Below, piece by piece: positions 15,040-23,133 of a DNA stretch of 25,743 nucleotides (position 1 is its first letter; each line of letters starts with the position of its first letter). This DNA is from CAJBVG01 sp943360385. GTDB taxonomy: Bacteria > Bacteroidota > Bacteroidia > Sphingobacteriales > Sphingobacteriaceae. A program made the translations under genes and the position numbers. Where the stretch lies: the NCBI GenBank assembly GCA_943360385.1, contig CALRIM020000018.1:1-25743 (forward strand), written 5' to 3'. A model generated the notes under the pieces. The model saw nothing but the letters and a program-made list of their open reading frames with translations. It did no database searches and had not been told where the DNA came from.

Positions 15040-16383
15040 TTGGAAACGCAGACGGATCCTTATCCCTCCTTACAAACAGTTGGTCATATGCAAAACATAG
15101 CAGTCGACCAACTGTTTATTTATTTCATCGTAATTATTTTTGCATTAGTATTTTTGGCTCTATTGAGTGCTGCTGAAAAAGCAATTTTACGTATCAGAGA
15201 AAACGACATTGCTGACCTTAAAAAGGCAGATACTAAACAGGAAGAAAAATTATTAAAATTATTAGATCAGCCAATGCGCTTACAAGCGGCCCTATCTATT
15301 AGTATTACTTTTCTTTTGGTTATTGTTGCAACTATATTAAATATTGTACTTCATTATTTCTTTCAAACTTATTTAAGTTATAATGTTGAAATATTTTTAT
15401 TTAGTTTATTCATCACTTTAATTCTTTTAAAAACAGCAACATTTATTCCAGGCTTATATGCTACTCGCTATTATTTGAGTTACTCTAGGTGGATAGTTGG
15501 TTTTTTGAGTGCAGTTCAATGGTTATTAAAACCAGTGATTGAATTGTATTTTATAGTATTTAAAATTCTAAATAGACTTGTCCCTAAATCATACCGAATT
15601 AACGAGGAGGAAATGAATCGCATGAATGATTCTGATTTAATAAATGAAGAAGATGAAGCGGAGCAAATGATTCTAAAAGGCATAGCCAATTTTGGAAATA
15701 TTTCTGTGAAGCAAGTGATGCGGAATAGGATGGATGTAGTTGCTATAGATATTGAAATGGAATATATTGATGTAGATAAAAAAATAAAAGACACTCGATA
15801 TTCTCGATTACCCATTTTCGATAATAACTTAGATACTATTAAAGGGATTTTATATGTAAAGGATTTATTGATAAATAGAGATGAGGTAAATTTCAATTGG
15901 AAGTCGCTAATTAGACCAGCGTACTTTGTACCTGAGTACAAGAAAATAGATGATTTATTAAAAGAATTTAGAACCCGCCATACACACATTGCTATCGTGG
16001 TAGATGAACATGGAGGTACATCTGGAATAGTAACACTGGAAGATATTTTAGAGGAAATTGTTGGTGATATTTCTGATGAGTACGATGAGGCAGATGATGA
16101 ATTACGTTACTCCAAATTGGATGAAAATAATTATGTTTTTGATGGTAAAACTCCATTGACGGATATTTATAAATTACTTAATTTAGATGAAGAAACGTTC
16201 GACGAAATTCGAGGCGAAGCAGATACCATTGGTGGGTTAGTATTAGCTATTGCAGGTAGATTTGTTTTAAGTAAGGAGAGAATTCTTTTCGAGAATTTTA
16301 TTTTTACTGTTGAATCTGCAGATAGAAGAAGAGTGAAAAGAGTAAAATTGACAATTGTAACCGACGATGAAAAAAATTCTTAG
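15040..16383 (+). CDS. gldE: Gliding motility-associated GldE, CNNM/CorC-like membrane protein
   Basis: A 447-residue inner-membrane protein. A DUF21/CNNM-type membrane domain has helices at about 23-43, 82-108, 115-140 and 150-178. A CBS pair lies at about 222-280 and 288-345 (MRNRMDVVAI, HTHIAIVVDEHGGTSGIVTLEDILEEIVGDI), with a CorC/HlyC C-terminal domain at about 358-440. GldE is reported to support GldD in gliding and secretion; ion transport is possible from the fold. The start is TTG at 15040, since in-frame ATG occurs only at 15088. The longer form keeps DPYPSL, which resembles the N-terminus I recall for other GldE proteins. Its last 17 bases overlap gldD, so translation is probably coupled. 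Confidence 0.93.
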   Translation: METQTDPYPSLQTVGHMQNIAVDQLFIYFIVIIFALVFLALLSAAEKAILRIRENDIADLKKADTKQEEKLLKLLDQPMRLQAALSISITFLLVIVATILNIVLHYFFQTYLSYNVEIFLFSLFITLILLKTATFIPGLYATRYYLSYSRWIVGFLSAVQWLLKPVIELYFIVFKILNRLVPKSYRINEEEMNRMNDSDLINEEDEAEQMILKGIANFGNISVKQVMRNRMDVVAIDIEMEYIDVDKKIKDTRYSRLPIFDNNLDTIKGILYVKDLLINRDEVNFNWKSLIRPAYFVPEYKKIDDLLKEFRTRHTHIAIVVDEHGGTSGIVTLEDILEEIVGDISDEYDEADDELRYSKLDENNYVFDGKTPLTDIYKLLNLDEETFDEIRGEADTIGGLVLAIAGRFVLSKERILFENFIFTVESADRRRVKRVKLTIVTDDEKNS

Positions 16384-16945
16384 TTTAGTTTTTCTTAGTG
16401 GAATTCTTTTTTCCTGTCAAAGTGATTATTCTCCAAAACCTAGGGGGTATTATAGAATAGAATTACCAAAGAAATCATACGTAAAGTATATTAGTAATTG
16501 TGGTTATTCATTTGATATCCCAACATATTCTGAAGTTGTTAGTGATAGTTCTGTTGATGCACAAGAATGTTGGAAGAATGTTGTTTATAAAGGGCTCAAC
16601 GGACGGTTGCATTTAAGTTATTATCCCATTTCTTCCCAAAAAATGTTTGGAGAATTAATTGAGGATTCCAGAAGATTGGTTTTTAAACATACTGTTAAAG
16701 CAGATGGAATTAATGAAAGCAGAATTGATAATCCCAAAACGCATGTCCACGGATTGTATTATGATATTGAAGGGAATGCCGCGTCATCTATTCAGTTTTT
16801 TCTTACAGATAGTAACAGCAATTTCTTAAGAGGTGCTTTGTATTTTTATGCACCACCTCAAGCCGATTCTATAAAACCAGTATTGGATTTTGTGAGGGAA
16901 GATGTGGAAAGGATGTTGGAAACGTTTCGCTGGAAAAACAATTAA
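16367..16945 (+). CDS. gldD: Gliding motility lipoprotein GldD
   Basis: A 192-residue lipoprotein. The signal peptide ends in a lipobox around ILFSC, with C17 the lipidated residue, followed by the characteristic YSPKPRGYYRIELPKKSY. GldD is one of the lipoproteins required for gliding and for T9SS function in Flavobacterium; its precise role is unresolved. The gene starts within gldE, overlapping it by 17 bases in another frame. The two T9SS-signal proteins later in this window are possible clients of the same machinery. The gene ends at an octad hairpin shared with the convergent Omp28 gene. Confidence 0.95.
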   Translation: MKKILSLVFLSGILFSCQSDYSPKPRGYYRIELPKKSYVKYISNCGYSFDIPTYSEVVSDSSVDAQECWKNVVYKGLNGRLHLSYYPISSQKMFGELIEDSRRLVFKHTVKADGINESRIDNPKTHVHGLYYDIEGNAASSIQFFLTDSNSNFLRGALYFYAPPQADSIKPVLDFVREDVERMLETFRWKNN

Positions 16946-16946
16946 T

Positions 16947-17011
16947 CAATATGCCAGTGTGCCAATTAGCCAATTTATATTGGCACATTAACTAATTGGC
17001 ATATTGGCTAA
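16947..17011. terminator. Octad-array hairpin at convergent gldD / Omp28 ends
   Basis: Eight 8-base words run in unbroken phase from 16948 to 17011: AATATGCC-type on the left, TTGGCATA/TTGGCTAA-type on the right. They fold back through two stems: 16947-16956 with 16997-17006 (10 of 10) and 16958-16966 with 16979-16987 (9 of 9). It lies between two converging genes and fits a bidirectional terminator. Bases 16992-17015 match the complement of 10311-10334 exactly. Confidence 0.7.
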
Positions 17012-17023
17012 TTTTATAATTCG

Positions 17024-17893
17024 CTACTCAATGAGTTTCACCTCTTCCACCTGCAACACTTCCTTCGTTAAATTATCCTGTATGAAAGCTACAAAATAAA
17101 TATGCTTTTCGTCCCAGGAATTATCGAGTACTTTAGTGTATGATTTATTAATGCTTGTACCTATTGGAATAGTAGTTCCTGAAGAATACAGCGCATCGCC
17201 CCAAGTTGAGTTAATAGCGCCTCTTAAAACGTGTCTGTGAACATAGTCTGGTACATCTTTATCAGCACCTTGGCAACTAGCATAAAATTTTTGCCAATTA
17301 ACAATACTATCTTCAACAACATATACTACAAGTTGATGATTTGAATTTCCTTCTGATAAGTATTTAGAATTAACATCGATGTTTGCAGTTCTACTCGCAG
17401 CATTATAAGTAGCGTTTAGTGTTATACTAGCAACAGGATGTTTAGAAATAGTGGTATCTGTTACAAATGGACTCACAGCACTAGACCATGCTGTAGTAGA
17501 TAGTATTCTTGCATTATCATAAATTGTTCTGTTAACCATTCCTTGAGGTAAACCTTGATCATCAATATGAAAATAGTCGTTTATTTCTGTTCCTGCGGGG
17601 GTTCTAAAATCTGTTCTGAATTTAGTTCCATTGGCATATGGTTCTGCAAAGAAACCAACATGACTAGCAACAATGATAATACGACCCTCGAACAATGTAT
17701 CTAATTTCAAAGCCTCTAAAGCAGCACATGGGCAATTACCGCAGGTATGTCCAGTAAAGTCCTCCAGTAAGATTTTTCTTTTAGGTCCAGCAGTTGTATC
17801 TATTGCAACTTTTTCATCAAAAGGACCTTCTAATACATCGCAAGAAGAAAATAGTGTTGCAATTCCGAATGCGATAAATAATATTTTTTTCAT
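17024..17893 (-). CDS. Omp28-family outer-membrane lipoprotein with thioredoxin-like CxxC
   Basis: A 289-residue lipoprotein: signal peptide to a lipobox FSSC with C18. An Omp28-type domain follows, starting ILLEDFTGHTCGNCPCAALE. C51 and C54 form a CxxC in a thioredoxin-like context, with C56 two residues on. The C-terminal half is a beta-sandwich (AYNAASRTANIDVN region, VVYVVEDSIVNWQ, HRHVLRGA). Omp28 proteins are Bacteroidota surface proteins of undefined job. It is third in an operon with the DUF6029 barrel and TlpA-like genes. Its domain is clearly related to the middle of the T9SS protein at 20172-22238, which shares EDFTGxxC-like and HVxRxxLxG-like segments. Thiol exchange is inferred, not shown. 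Confidence 0.88.
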   Translation of the reverse strand: MKKILFIAFGIATLFSSCDVLEGPFDEKVAIDTTAGPKRKILLEDFTGHTCGNCPCAALEALKLDTLFEGRIIIVASHVGFFAEPYANGTKFRTDFRTPAGTEINDYFHIDDQGLPQGMVNRTIYDNARILSTTAWSSAVSPFVTDTTISKHPVASITLNATYNAASRTANIDVNSKYLSEGNSNHQLVVYVVEDSIVNWQKFYASCQGADKDVPDYVHRHVLRGAINSTWGDALYSSGTTIPIGTSINKSYTKVLDNSWDEKHIYFVAFIQDNLTKEVLQVEEVKLIE

Positions 17894-17906
17894 TTTGTTA
17901 AATCAA

Positions 17907-19541
17907 TTAAAAACTAGAAGTAATAGAAATTCCGACTCCATTAGAGGCAGGTAATTGGCGACAAACACCACCAACACATAAATAACCCTCACGTTGTTTT
18001 CCATAAGAGAATGCAATACGAGTTGCATTTTTTATGTATCCAAAAGTTCCTGTTAAATAATGCACCTCTTTATTAGAATCATGTGGATTATGGTAATTAT
18101 ATTGATCATATAAGGCAAAGAACCAATGTGGAGAAACAGTATATTCTGCAAGTGCCATAGCCCATTGTCCTTCATCATGTTTGGTGTATAAATGTTGAAG
18201 TTCTGTACGAATAGTATTCTTTTTATTTATTTTATATTGTGTTTCTAAAATATTTATATGTGAATGAAGAACTCCGTATCCAGATACTCCTTGAACCACA
18301 TCTTTATTAAATACCTGATACATGTAAGTGTAAGACACTTTCCATTTTGCATCTAATTTTCTGCTTACAGAAAACTCAACATCTTCATACATTAAAGTTT
18401 TACCCGCAGCAATTTTATTTAATTTGTAGCCATAGTCATCTCCAGTTTTGGTAGTATCTAAACTACTAACATGAGAATAAGCTAAACTCACTAATGTTCC
18501 GTATTTGCCTCCAAGTGCGGTTCCTTTTTTAAAGTTATAAGAGATTTCTGCTTGATAACCAAACTCACCATTAGGTTGAGTTGCATATGGGTAAAATGCG
18601 GCAAATGCATATGTATATTGTTTGGTGATTGCAGGAAGGTAATTAATCATTAACACATTACCAGTTGCGTCTCTATTAGATTTAAAGTCCATGTTATCTA
18701 CATATTTTGCAGATGCCAATACACTTAAACCTTTATTGGAATACGTTGCAGAACCGAATAAGGCAGAGCCGCTTTTGTAAATATATTTATTGGTATAAGA
18801 TGGGTCGTTAATTTTATAGGCATACTCCACAAAGAAATTCATTTTGGGAGTAATAATATTTAAACGTGCTGCTGATGCTGCTACGTTTTCTGGTAATTTT
18901 TTTAATGGATTTTGGTCGGCCTGATATTTACTAACTATACTACCACCCAAAATATAAGTTGTTTTTTTTTCGCTCAACGAACTAAAGAACTCGTTTAAGT
19001 TTATTTCAGCATCTAAGCCACGAACGAGCCCTTCTCCTTTTTCAAAAAAGAAGCGTTGTTGTCCGATTACCCCTTTTATGTATATCCCTTTGGTTGGTTT
19101 GTATCTTAGTCGAATACCATCCATCGCATTGTCAACACCTAATCCTCTTTCTTCGTAGCTTCTGAAAATGATACCAGTTCCAAATTGTTCATAGAAATTC
19201 CCAACAGTGAATTCTAAATTATCTACTTCGTAACTTGCATATCTATAAGTTATGCCACTTCCATTGTATCTAGAATCAAACCCTAGCAATGGTTTTAAAT
19301 AGGATTCATAACGAATACCTGCTTTAAAAGCACCTCTAGTATAATTGATATTTGCGAAGGCATTCATTCGCATACTTTCTGGAACTTTTTGAGCACCAAT
19401 TACAGTGTCTTCATAATAATTTTGGGCATCCATTTGGAAGTTTCCATGAATTTCACCCATTTGAAATTTGTTTTCATTTTCTTGTGCAATAGCAAAATAA
19501 CTATTCAATAGAACGAAACAAACGAGTAATATTTTTTTCAT
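17907..19541 (-). CDS. DUF6029-family outer-membrane beta-barrel protein
   Basis: A 544-residue protein with a signal peptide (MKKILLVCFVLLNSYFAIA). The rest alternates polar and aromatic residues in many amphipathic strands typical of an outer-membrane barrel. Examples are ITYRYASYEVDNLEFTVGNF, GIRLRYKPTKGIYIKGVIG and FFVEYAYKIND. The C-terminus ends in an aromatic-rich strand closing with F (ISITSSF), as expected for BAM-inserted barrels. I match the family to DUF6029 from memory of its N-terminal FQMDAQNYYEDTVIGA-type opening. It lies 9 bases after the TlpA-like gene and 13 before the Omp28 gene. Its substrate is unknown. Confidence 0.82.
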   Translation of the reverse strand: MKKILLVCFVLLNSYFAIAQENENKFQMGEIHGNFQMDAQNYYEDTVIGAQKVPESMRMNAFANINYTRGAFKAGIRYESYLKPLLGFDSRYNGSGITYRYASYEVDNLEFTVGNFYEQFGTGIIFRSYEERGLGVDNAMDGIRLRYKPTKGIYIKGVIGQQRFFFEKGEGLVRGLDAEINLNEFFSSLSEKKTTYILGGSIVSKYQADQNPLKKLPENVAASAARLNIITPKMNFFVEYAYKINDPSYTNKYIYKSGSALFGSATYSNKGLSVLASAKYVDNMDFKSNRDATGNVLMINYLPAITKQYTYAFAAFYPYATQPNGEFGYQAEISYNFKKGTALGGKYGTLVSLAYSHVSSLDTTKTGDDYGYKLNKIAAGKTLMYEDVEFSVSRKLDAKWKVSYTYMYQVFNKDVVQGVSGYGVLHSHINILETQYKINKKNTIRTELQHLYTKHDEGQWAMALAEYTVSPHWFFALYDQYNYHNPHDSNKEVHYLTGTFGYIKNATRIAFSYGKQREGYLCVGGVCRQLPASNGVGISITSSF

Positions 19542-19550
19542 TCTTAGTAA

Positions 19551-20054
19551 TTATTTAATGCTTTCGCCTTTTGCTAATTTTTTAACAAGTTCGTACAATT
19601 CATCTTCATCGCCTGGTGTATATGAATTATGTTGCCAAACAATTTCACCTTTCCCATTTATTAAAAAAGTATGAGGAATATTATTTACGTTTAATGCACG
19701 TTTGAAATCACCATTAGGATCCAAGTAAACTTCATATGTCCAATTACGGGCATTAACAAAGGGAGTAACACGCGCAGAGTTTCTAGAATCGTCTGTAGAA
19801 ATGGCAACCACTTTTACACCAGTTTCTTTTTGCCATTCTTCATATAACTCTGAGATAGCAGTAAGTTCTTGCACGCAAGGTTTGCACCATGTAGCCCAAA
19901 AACTAATAATCATTGGCTTTCCATCATTAGTAAGATCTGAAGTTGTAAAACTTTCTCCACCAATTTTTTTAATACTAACTGTTGGAATTTTACTTTGTGC
20001 ATTGGTAATTGCTGCAACACTAATTAATAGGATGCTTAATAGTATTTTTTTCAT
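19551..20054 (-). CDS. TlpA/ResA-like thiol-disulfide oxidoreductase, exported
   Basis: A 167-residue periplasmic thioredoxin-fold protein. Signal peptide 1-19 (MKKILLSILLISVAAITNA). The redox site is W56-C57-K58-P59-C60 in SFWATWCKPCVQE, and the cis-proline region is NNIPHTFLI. The TlpA/ResA group keeps periplasmic cysteines reduced, often for cytochrome c maturation or envelope protein folding. The context differs here: it heads a three-gene operon with a beta-barrel and an Omp28 lipoprotein, so its partner may be the Omp28 CxxC. The di-haem peroxidase of this window lies 12 kb away. The ATG at 20054 is clear, and the gene follows the strong terminator at 20115-20144. Confidence 0.93.
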   Translation of the reverse strand: MKKILLSILLISVAAITNAQSKIPTVSIKKIGGESFTTSDLTNDGKPMIISFWATWCKPCVQELTAISELYEEWQKETGVKVVAISTDDSRNSARVTPFVNARNWTYEVYLDPNGDFKRALNVNNIPHTFLINGKGEIVWQHNSYTPGDEDELYELVKKLAKGESIK

Positions 20055-20114
20055 CTTAATATTTGTTGTTTGTAGAGACGATAAATGTAAGTTATTTCTA
20101 GCTTATTATAAATA

Positions 20115-20144
20115 GAAAAAGCCAATATTTCTATTGGCTTTTTC
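20115..20144 (-). terminator. Strong 13-pair rho-independent terminator
   Basis: The arms 20115-20127 and 20132-20144 are perfectly complementary around the tetraloop TTTC, core GCCAATA/TATTGGC. On either strand the stem ends in TTTTT. It terminates the T9SS Omp28-type gene and separates it from the TlpA operon. Confidence 0.9.
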
Positions 20145-20171
20145 AAAAAATATAAATTGTTTTAAAGGGAA

Positions 20172-22238
20172 TTAACGAGCAAGAACAACTTTTGCACTTA
20201 CTGTTTCATTTCCAACTTTAATTAACGCTTGGTAAACACCGTTAGCTACGTTTTCATTAGCTTCCCAATTGATGAATTTAGATCCACCAATTACTAAACC
20301 GTTTGATGAAGAATAAACTAAACGACCAGTTAAATCGTAAATTTCTAAGCTAATGTTATCAGAAATTTTATCCATTTTCACTTCAAAAGTTGTTTTTCCT
20401 AATGAAGGGTTAGGGAATGTAGATAATGCGAAAGTGCTAGCTTTTTGAGTAGTTACACCTGAAGCAAAGTTTTTCTCGTTTGCATTGAATACTTGACCAG
20501 TTACAGCATCAGAAATAAATCCGATGATGTGCATTTCATTTGGATTTTGAGTTGCAGGAACAGTGTATTCGAATGTACTAGTATAAGTTGTACCAGATAT
20601 AATAGTAGTTGGCAAGCTGTTTTCTAAACCAGCAAAACCACCTAATATAGCACGACCAACATGGTTGTATTCCATTTGACCAGCAGGAACTGGGTTTGGT
20701 AAATTGTGGAAGTTACCCATTTCACCATTAGCACCACCAGAGTAAGCATTAACTTGAGCATATGCGTTACCTGAACCTGTTACGTGATCTTCTGTAACAA
20801 CAGCATTAAGTCTGAAATCACCGAATAAATCTGTAGCAAATTTAGCACCTATAGAAATGCTGTAAGTACGAGTACCTGCATCATATGTAGCATCAACTAA
20901 GATGTCGCAAGGTACTACATCAGAAATTTTAGCATCATATGCATCAAAGAATTCTGATGGGTCGTAAGGTTTAAATGGCTCTCTATCTACTAATCCACTT
21001 GGGTATCCTGGGACTTGAGCAGAAACACCTGCATCATATTCAGCCACTGTCATTGGATCTGCATTGTGAACAGCAACTAACATTGCAGTAGTAGGATATG
21101 TTTTATGAAGTGAATCCATGAAAACTGTTCCTCTTGGGCACCATTGGCACCAAGTACCAGTTGCTTCCTCAAATAAAACTCTTTTTGTTGGAGTAAATGA
21201 GTTAGACATTACACCTATAAATGCAGAAACTGTATCATCTGTTACAGATGCATCACCAGTAACTTCAACCCAAGCTTTTACTGTAATAGCACTTGAAGTA
21301 GAGATATTGATTGGAGTACTATGAGTTAATGTTTTAGTTCCACCATTTGCAGCAATGTTTGCATTTGAAATAGTTTGAGAAACTACAGCACCATTGTTAA
21401 CTTGGTATTTGTAGTCTAAGCTGTTTAATGCTTGAGAACCTTTGTTCATAACATTTAATTTCACATCTAATTGAGATGGGAATGAAGTGTATTTTGGAAC
21501 ATCTAAACTAACAGCACCTAAATCTGTAGCAGCTTGCATACCTGGAGCAAACTCGTAGTAAACATTGTCTGTTAAACTTGCATCAGCACCAGCTAATTGA
21601 GGAACTGATGGAGAACCTGCTAACATAAATGAAGTAGATCCATCCACTTGCCATCCAATAGTTAATGCATGTGTACAACCATTGTTTCTTTGGTCTACAA
21701 TGTAAAACTTATCAGTTCCTTCTTCCAATACAATTGAATAGTAAGTATAGCAATTTAAAGAAGCTGGTGAAGGTAAAGAGTATGAGTTAAATTGAATCCA
21801 CAATTGACGATTTGGAGTTTGACCAAACATCTTAGTAAAGATTTTATCGTTTGTTCCTCTACCAGAAAGACCCCAACAAGCAATAGAATTGTCTGGAAGA
21901 GATGCACTTGGCAAAATAGCAGGAGTTGCAGCTGGAACATTTGCTGCATTAGTTGTAAATGTTAATACTCCAGATGTAGAAACCTTATAACCAGTCATTA
22001 ATTGACCATTAAAGTTAAAATCGAATGGTAAGGTTTGTGTAGTAGACCAAGCTGGTGTTGCAGCTGAAACAGCAGAAATGCCTGTCCAACCTGCTGGCTG
22101 GCCACCACCTTCTGGATACTCTAAATCTGTGTTTAGATTGTTACCAGGGTTCCCAGATCCAATAACGGGGAATTTATATTGAGCATTTGCAACTGATACA
22201 AAAGTCAATAAGGTAAGTAAAGTAAAAATTCTTCTCAT
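20172..22238 (-). CDS. Omp28-type secreted protein with T9SS type A sorting domain
   Basis: A 688-residue secreted protein. The start is ATG at 22238 (MRRIFTLLTLLTFVSVANA signal peptide); the upstream extension to 22271 adds 11 residues not needed. The N-terminal region to about 230 is a Ser/Thr-rich beta domain. An Ig/CARDB-like segment follows at about 240-345. An Omp28-type region opens at VLFEEATGTWCQWCPRG, with C364-C367 as CxxC. The last 80 residues are a type A T9SS sorting domain (FPNPSLGKTTFEV, IYDLTGRLVYSS, NVANGVYQALIK). The protein should cross the outer membrane by T9SS and be attached to the surface. It is a paralogue of the Omp28 lipoprotein at 17024-17893. It is divergent from a second T9SS cargo gene at 22372. 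Confidence 0.92.
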   Translation of the reverse strand: MRRIFTLLTLLTFVSVANAQYKFPVIGSGNPGNNLNTDLEYPEGGGQPAGWTGISAVSAATPAWSTTQTLPFDFNFNGQLMTGYKVSTSGVLTFTTNAANVPAATPAILPSASLPDNSIACWGLSGRGTNDKIFTKMFGQTPNRQLWIQFNSYSLPSPASLNCYTYYSIVLEEGTDKFYIVDQRNNGCTHALTIGWQVDGSTSFMLAGSPSVPQLAGADASLTDNVYYEFAPGMQAATDLGAVSLDVPKYTSFPSQLDVKLNVMNKGSQALNSLDYKYQVNNGAVVSQTISNANIAANGGTKTLTHSTPINISTSSAITVKAWVEVTGDASVTDDTVSAFIGVMSNSFTPTKRVLFEEATGTWCQWCPRGTVFMDSLHKTYPTTAMLVAVHNADPMTVAEYDAGVSAQVPGYPSGLVDREPFKPYDPSEFFDAYDAKISDVVPCDILVDATYDAGTRTYSISIGAKFATDLFGDFRLNAVVTEDHVTGSGNAYAQVNAYSGGANGEMGNFHNLPNPVPAGQMEYNHVGRAILGGFAGLENSLPTTIISGTTYTSTFEYTVPATQNPNEMHIIGFISDAVTGQVFNANEKNFASGVTTQKASTFALSTFPNPSLGKTTFEVKMDKISDNISLEIYDLTGRLVYSSSNGLVIGGSKFINWEANENVANGVYQALIKVGNETVSAKVVLAR

Positions 22239-22371
22239 TTTTTTTATAAATTTGTTGTGTTTGATTGCCACCTTGGCATCAAATTGCGTACCATAATAGG
22301 AAAAAAAAGTTATACTGACAATAATATTGGTATGATTTTCGCTGATTTAATCAAATTTCAATAAAAACACA

Positions 22372-23064
22372 ATGAAAAAAACCTTACTTACAGTAATTTT
22401 CGGTATTTTCTTCTGCATTTCATATGCACAAAATTTAGTAATACCCCATCCAGTGACTACAGTTTATGGCAATGCGGACAGTGTAGTGTACATTAAAATG
22501 CACATTAAGAACAATGGCGCTGAAGAAACAGAGGTATTTTTACAAAGAAAAATACAAACTCTTGTTTCCGGACAATTAAGTTATTTCTGTTTTGGAATCA
22601 ATTGTTATCCTCCAAATGTTAACAAATCACCAGAAAACATAGTTTTGAGTGTTGGTGCTGAAGATTCTTCTGTGAAAACATACGTTGATCCTCGTGGTAC
22701 AGCAGGTACCAGTGTGGTTAACTACTGTTTTTATAATTTATCAAAAACAGATTCAGCTTGCCTATTATTAACATATGATGTAACTGCTACTGGTATTGTA
22801 AATAATTCGCATTTGAAGTTTGTTAAGGTATTCCCAAATCCGGCACATGATGTAGTGAAATTGGCCTTTAATACTGAAAAGGTATACAATACTTCAGAAA
22901 TTCAATTAGTCGACTTAAGTGGTCGCGTTGTTTATTCAGAAAAAGTAGAAACAAAAGAAGGATTAATAGCTATAGATATTAGTACAGTACCTACTGGTGT
23001 TTATGTTTGCAATTTAGTTGGCGATGGAGTAACTATCGCTAGAGACAAAATTGTAGTACAATAG
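22372..23064 (+). CDS. Small T9SS-secreted protein with type A sorting domain
   Basis: A 230-residue secreted protein. Signal peptide 1-19 (MKKTLLTVIFGIFFCISYA). The mature part to about 145 is a single beta-rich domain with MHIKNNGAEETEVFLQRKI and a CFGINC cysteine pair, which I cannot name. The last 80 residues are a type A sorting domain (VFPNPAHDVVKLAF, LVDLSGRVVYSEKV, VPTGVYVCNLV). It diverges from the Omp28-type T9SS protein across about 130 bases, so shared regulation is plausible. Similar domain/sorting-tail pairs are common in Bacteroidota. Its role is unknown. The gene ends at the second copy of the TATGAGA hairpin. Confidence 0.88.
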   Translation: MKKTLLTVIFGIFFCISYAQNLVIPHPVTTVYGNADSVVYIKMHIKNNGAEETEVFLQRKIQTLVSGQLSYFCFGINCYPPNVNKSPENIVLSVGAEDSSVKTYVDPRGTAGTSVVNYCFYNLSKTDSACLLLTYDVTATGIVNNSHLKFVKVFPNPAHDVVKLAFNTEKVYNTSEIQLVDLSGRVVYSEKVETKEGLIAIDISTVPTGVYVCNLVGDGVTIARDKIVVQ

Positions 23065-23133
23065 TATAGAGACATGAGACATGAGATGTGAGATTAAATT
23101 TTCTCATATCTCATATCTCAATTCTCATATCTA
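23065..23133. terminator. Heptad-array hairpin at convergent gene ends (TATGAGA family, copy 2)
   Basis: Nine 7-base words keep exact phase from 23071 to 23133: GACATGA-type on the left, ATATCTC-type on the right. The arms pair at 18 of 22 positions plus one G-U. The TAG stop of the serine hydrolase is the outer edge of the last word. Bases 23094-23133 repeat 5026-5065 with one mismatch in 40. The position fits a bidirectional terminator. Confidence 0.75.

Noticed and set aside
20076..20100. TACATTTA as the -7 element of the TlpA operon
   Set aside because: It matches TAnnTTTG except the last base, but no convincing -33 element is correctly spaced.
22239..22271. Longer start for the T9SS Omp28-type protein
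   Set aside because: It would place 11 extra polar residues before a complete signal peptide that begins at the ATG at 22238.
22239..22371. Exact Bacteroidota promoter (TTG and TAnnTTTG) in the divergent T9SS gap
   Set aside because: Only partial matches such as TATTATGG were found, so no promoter was called.
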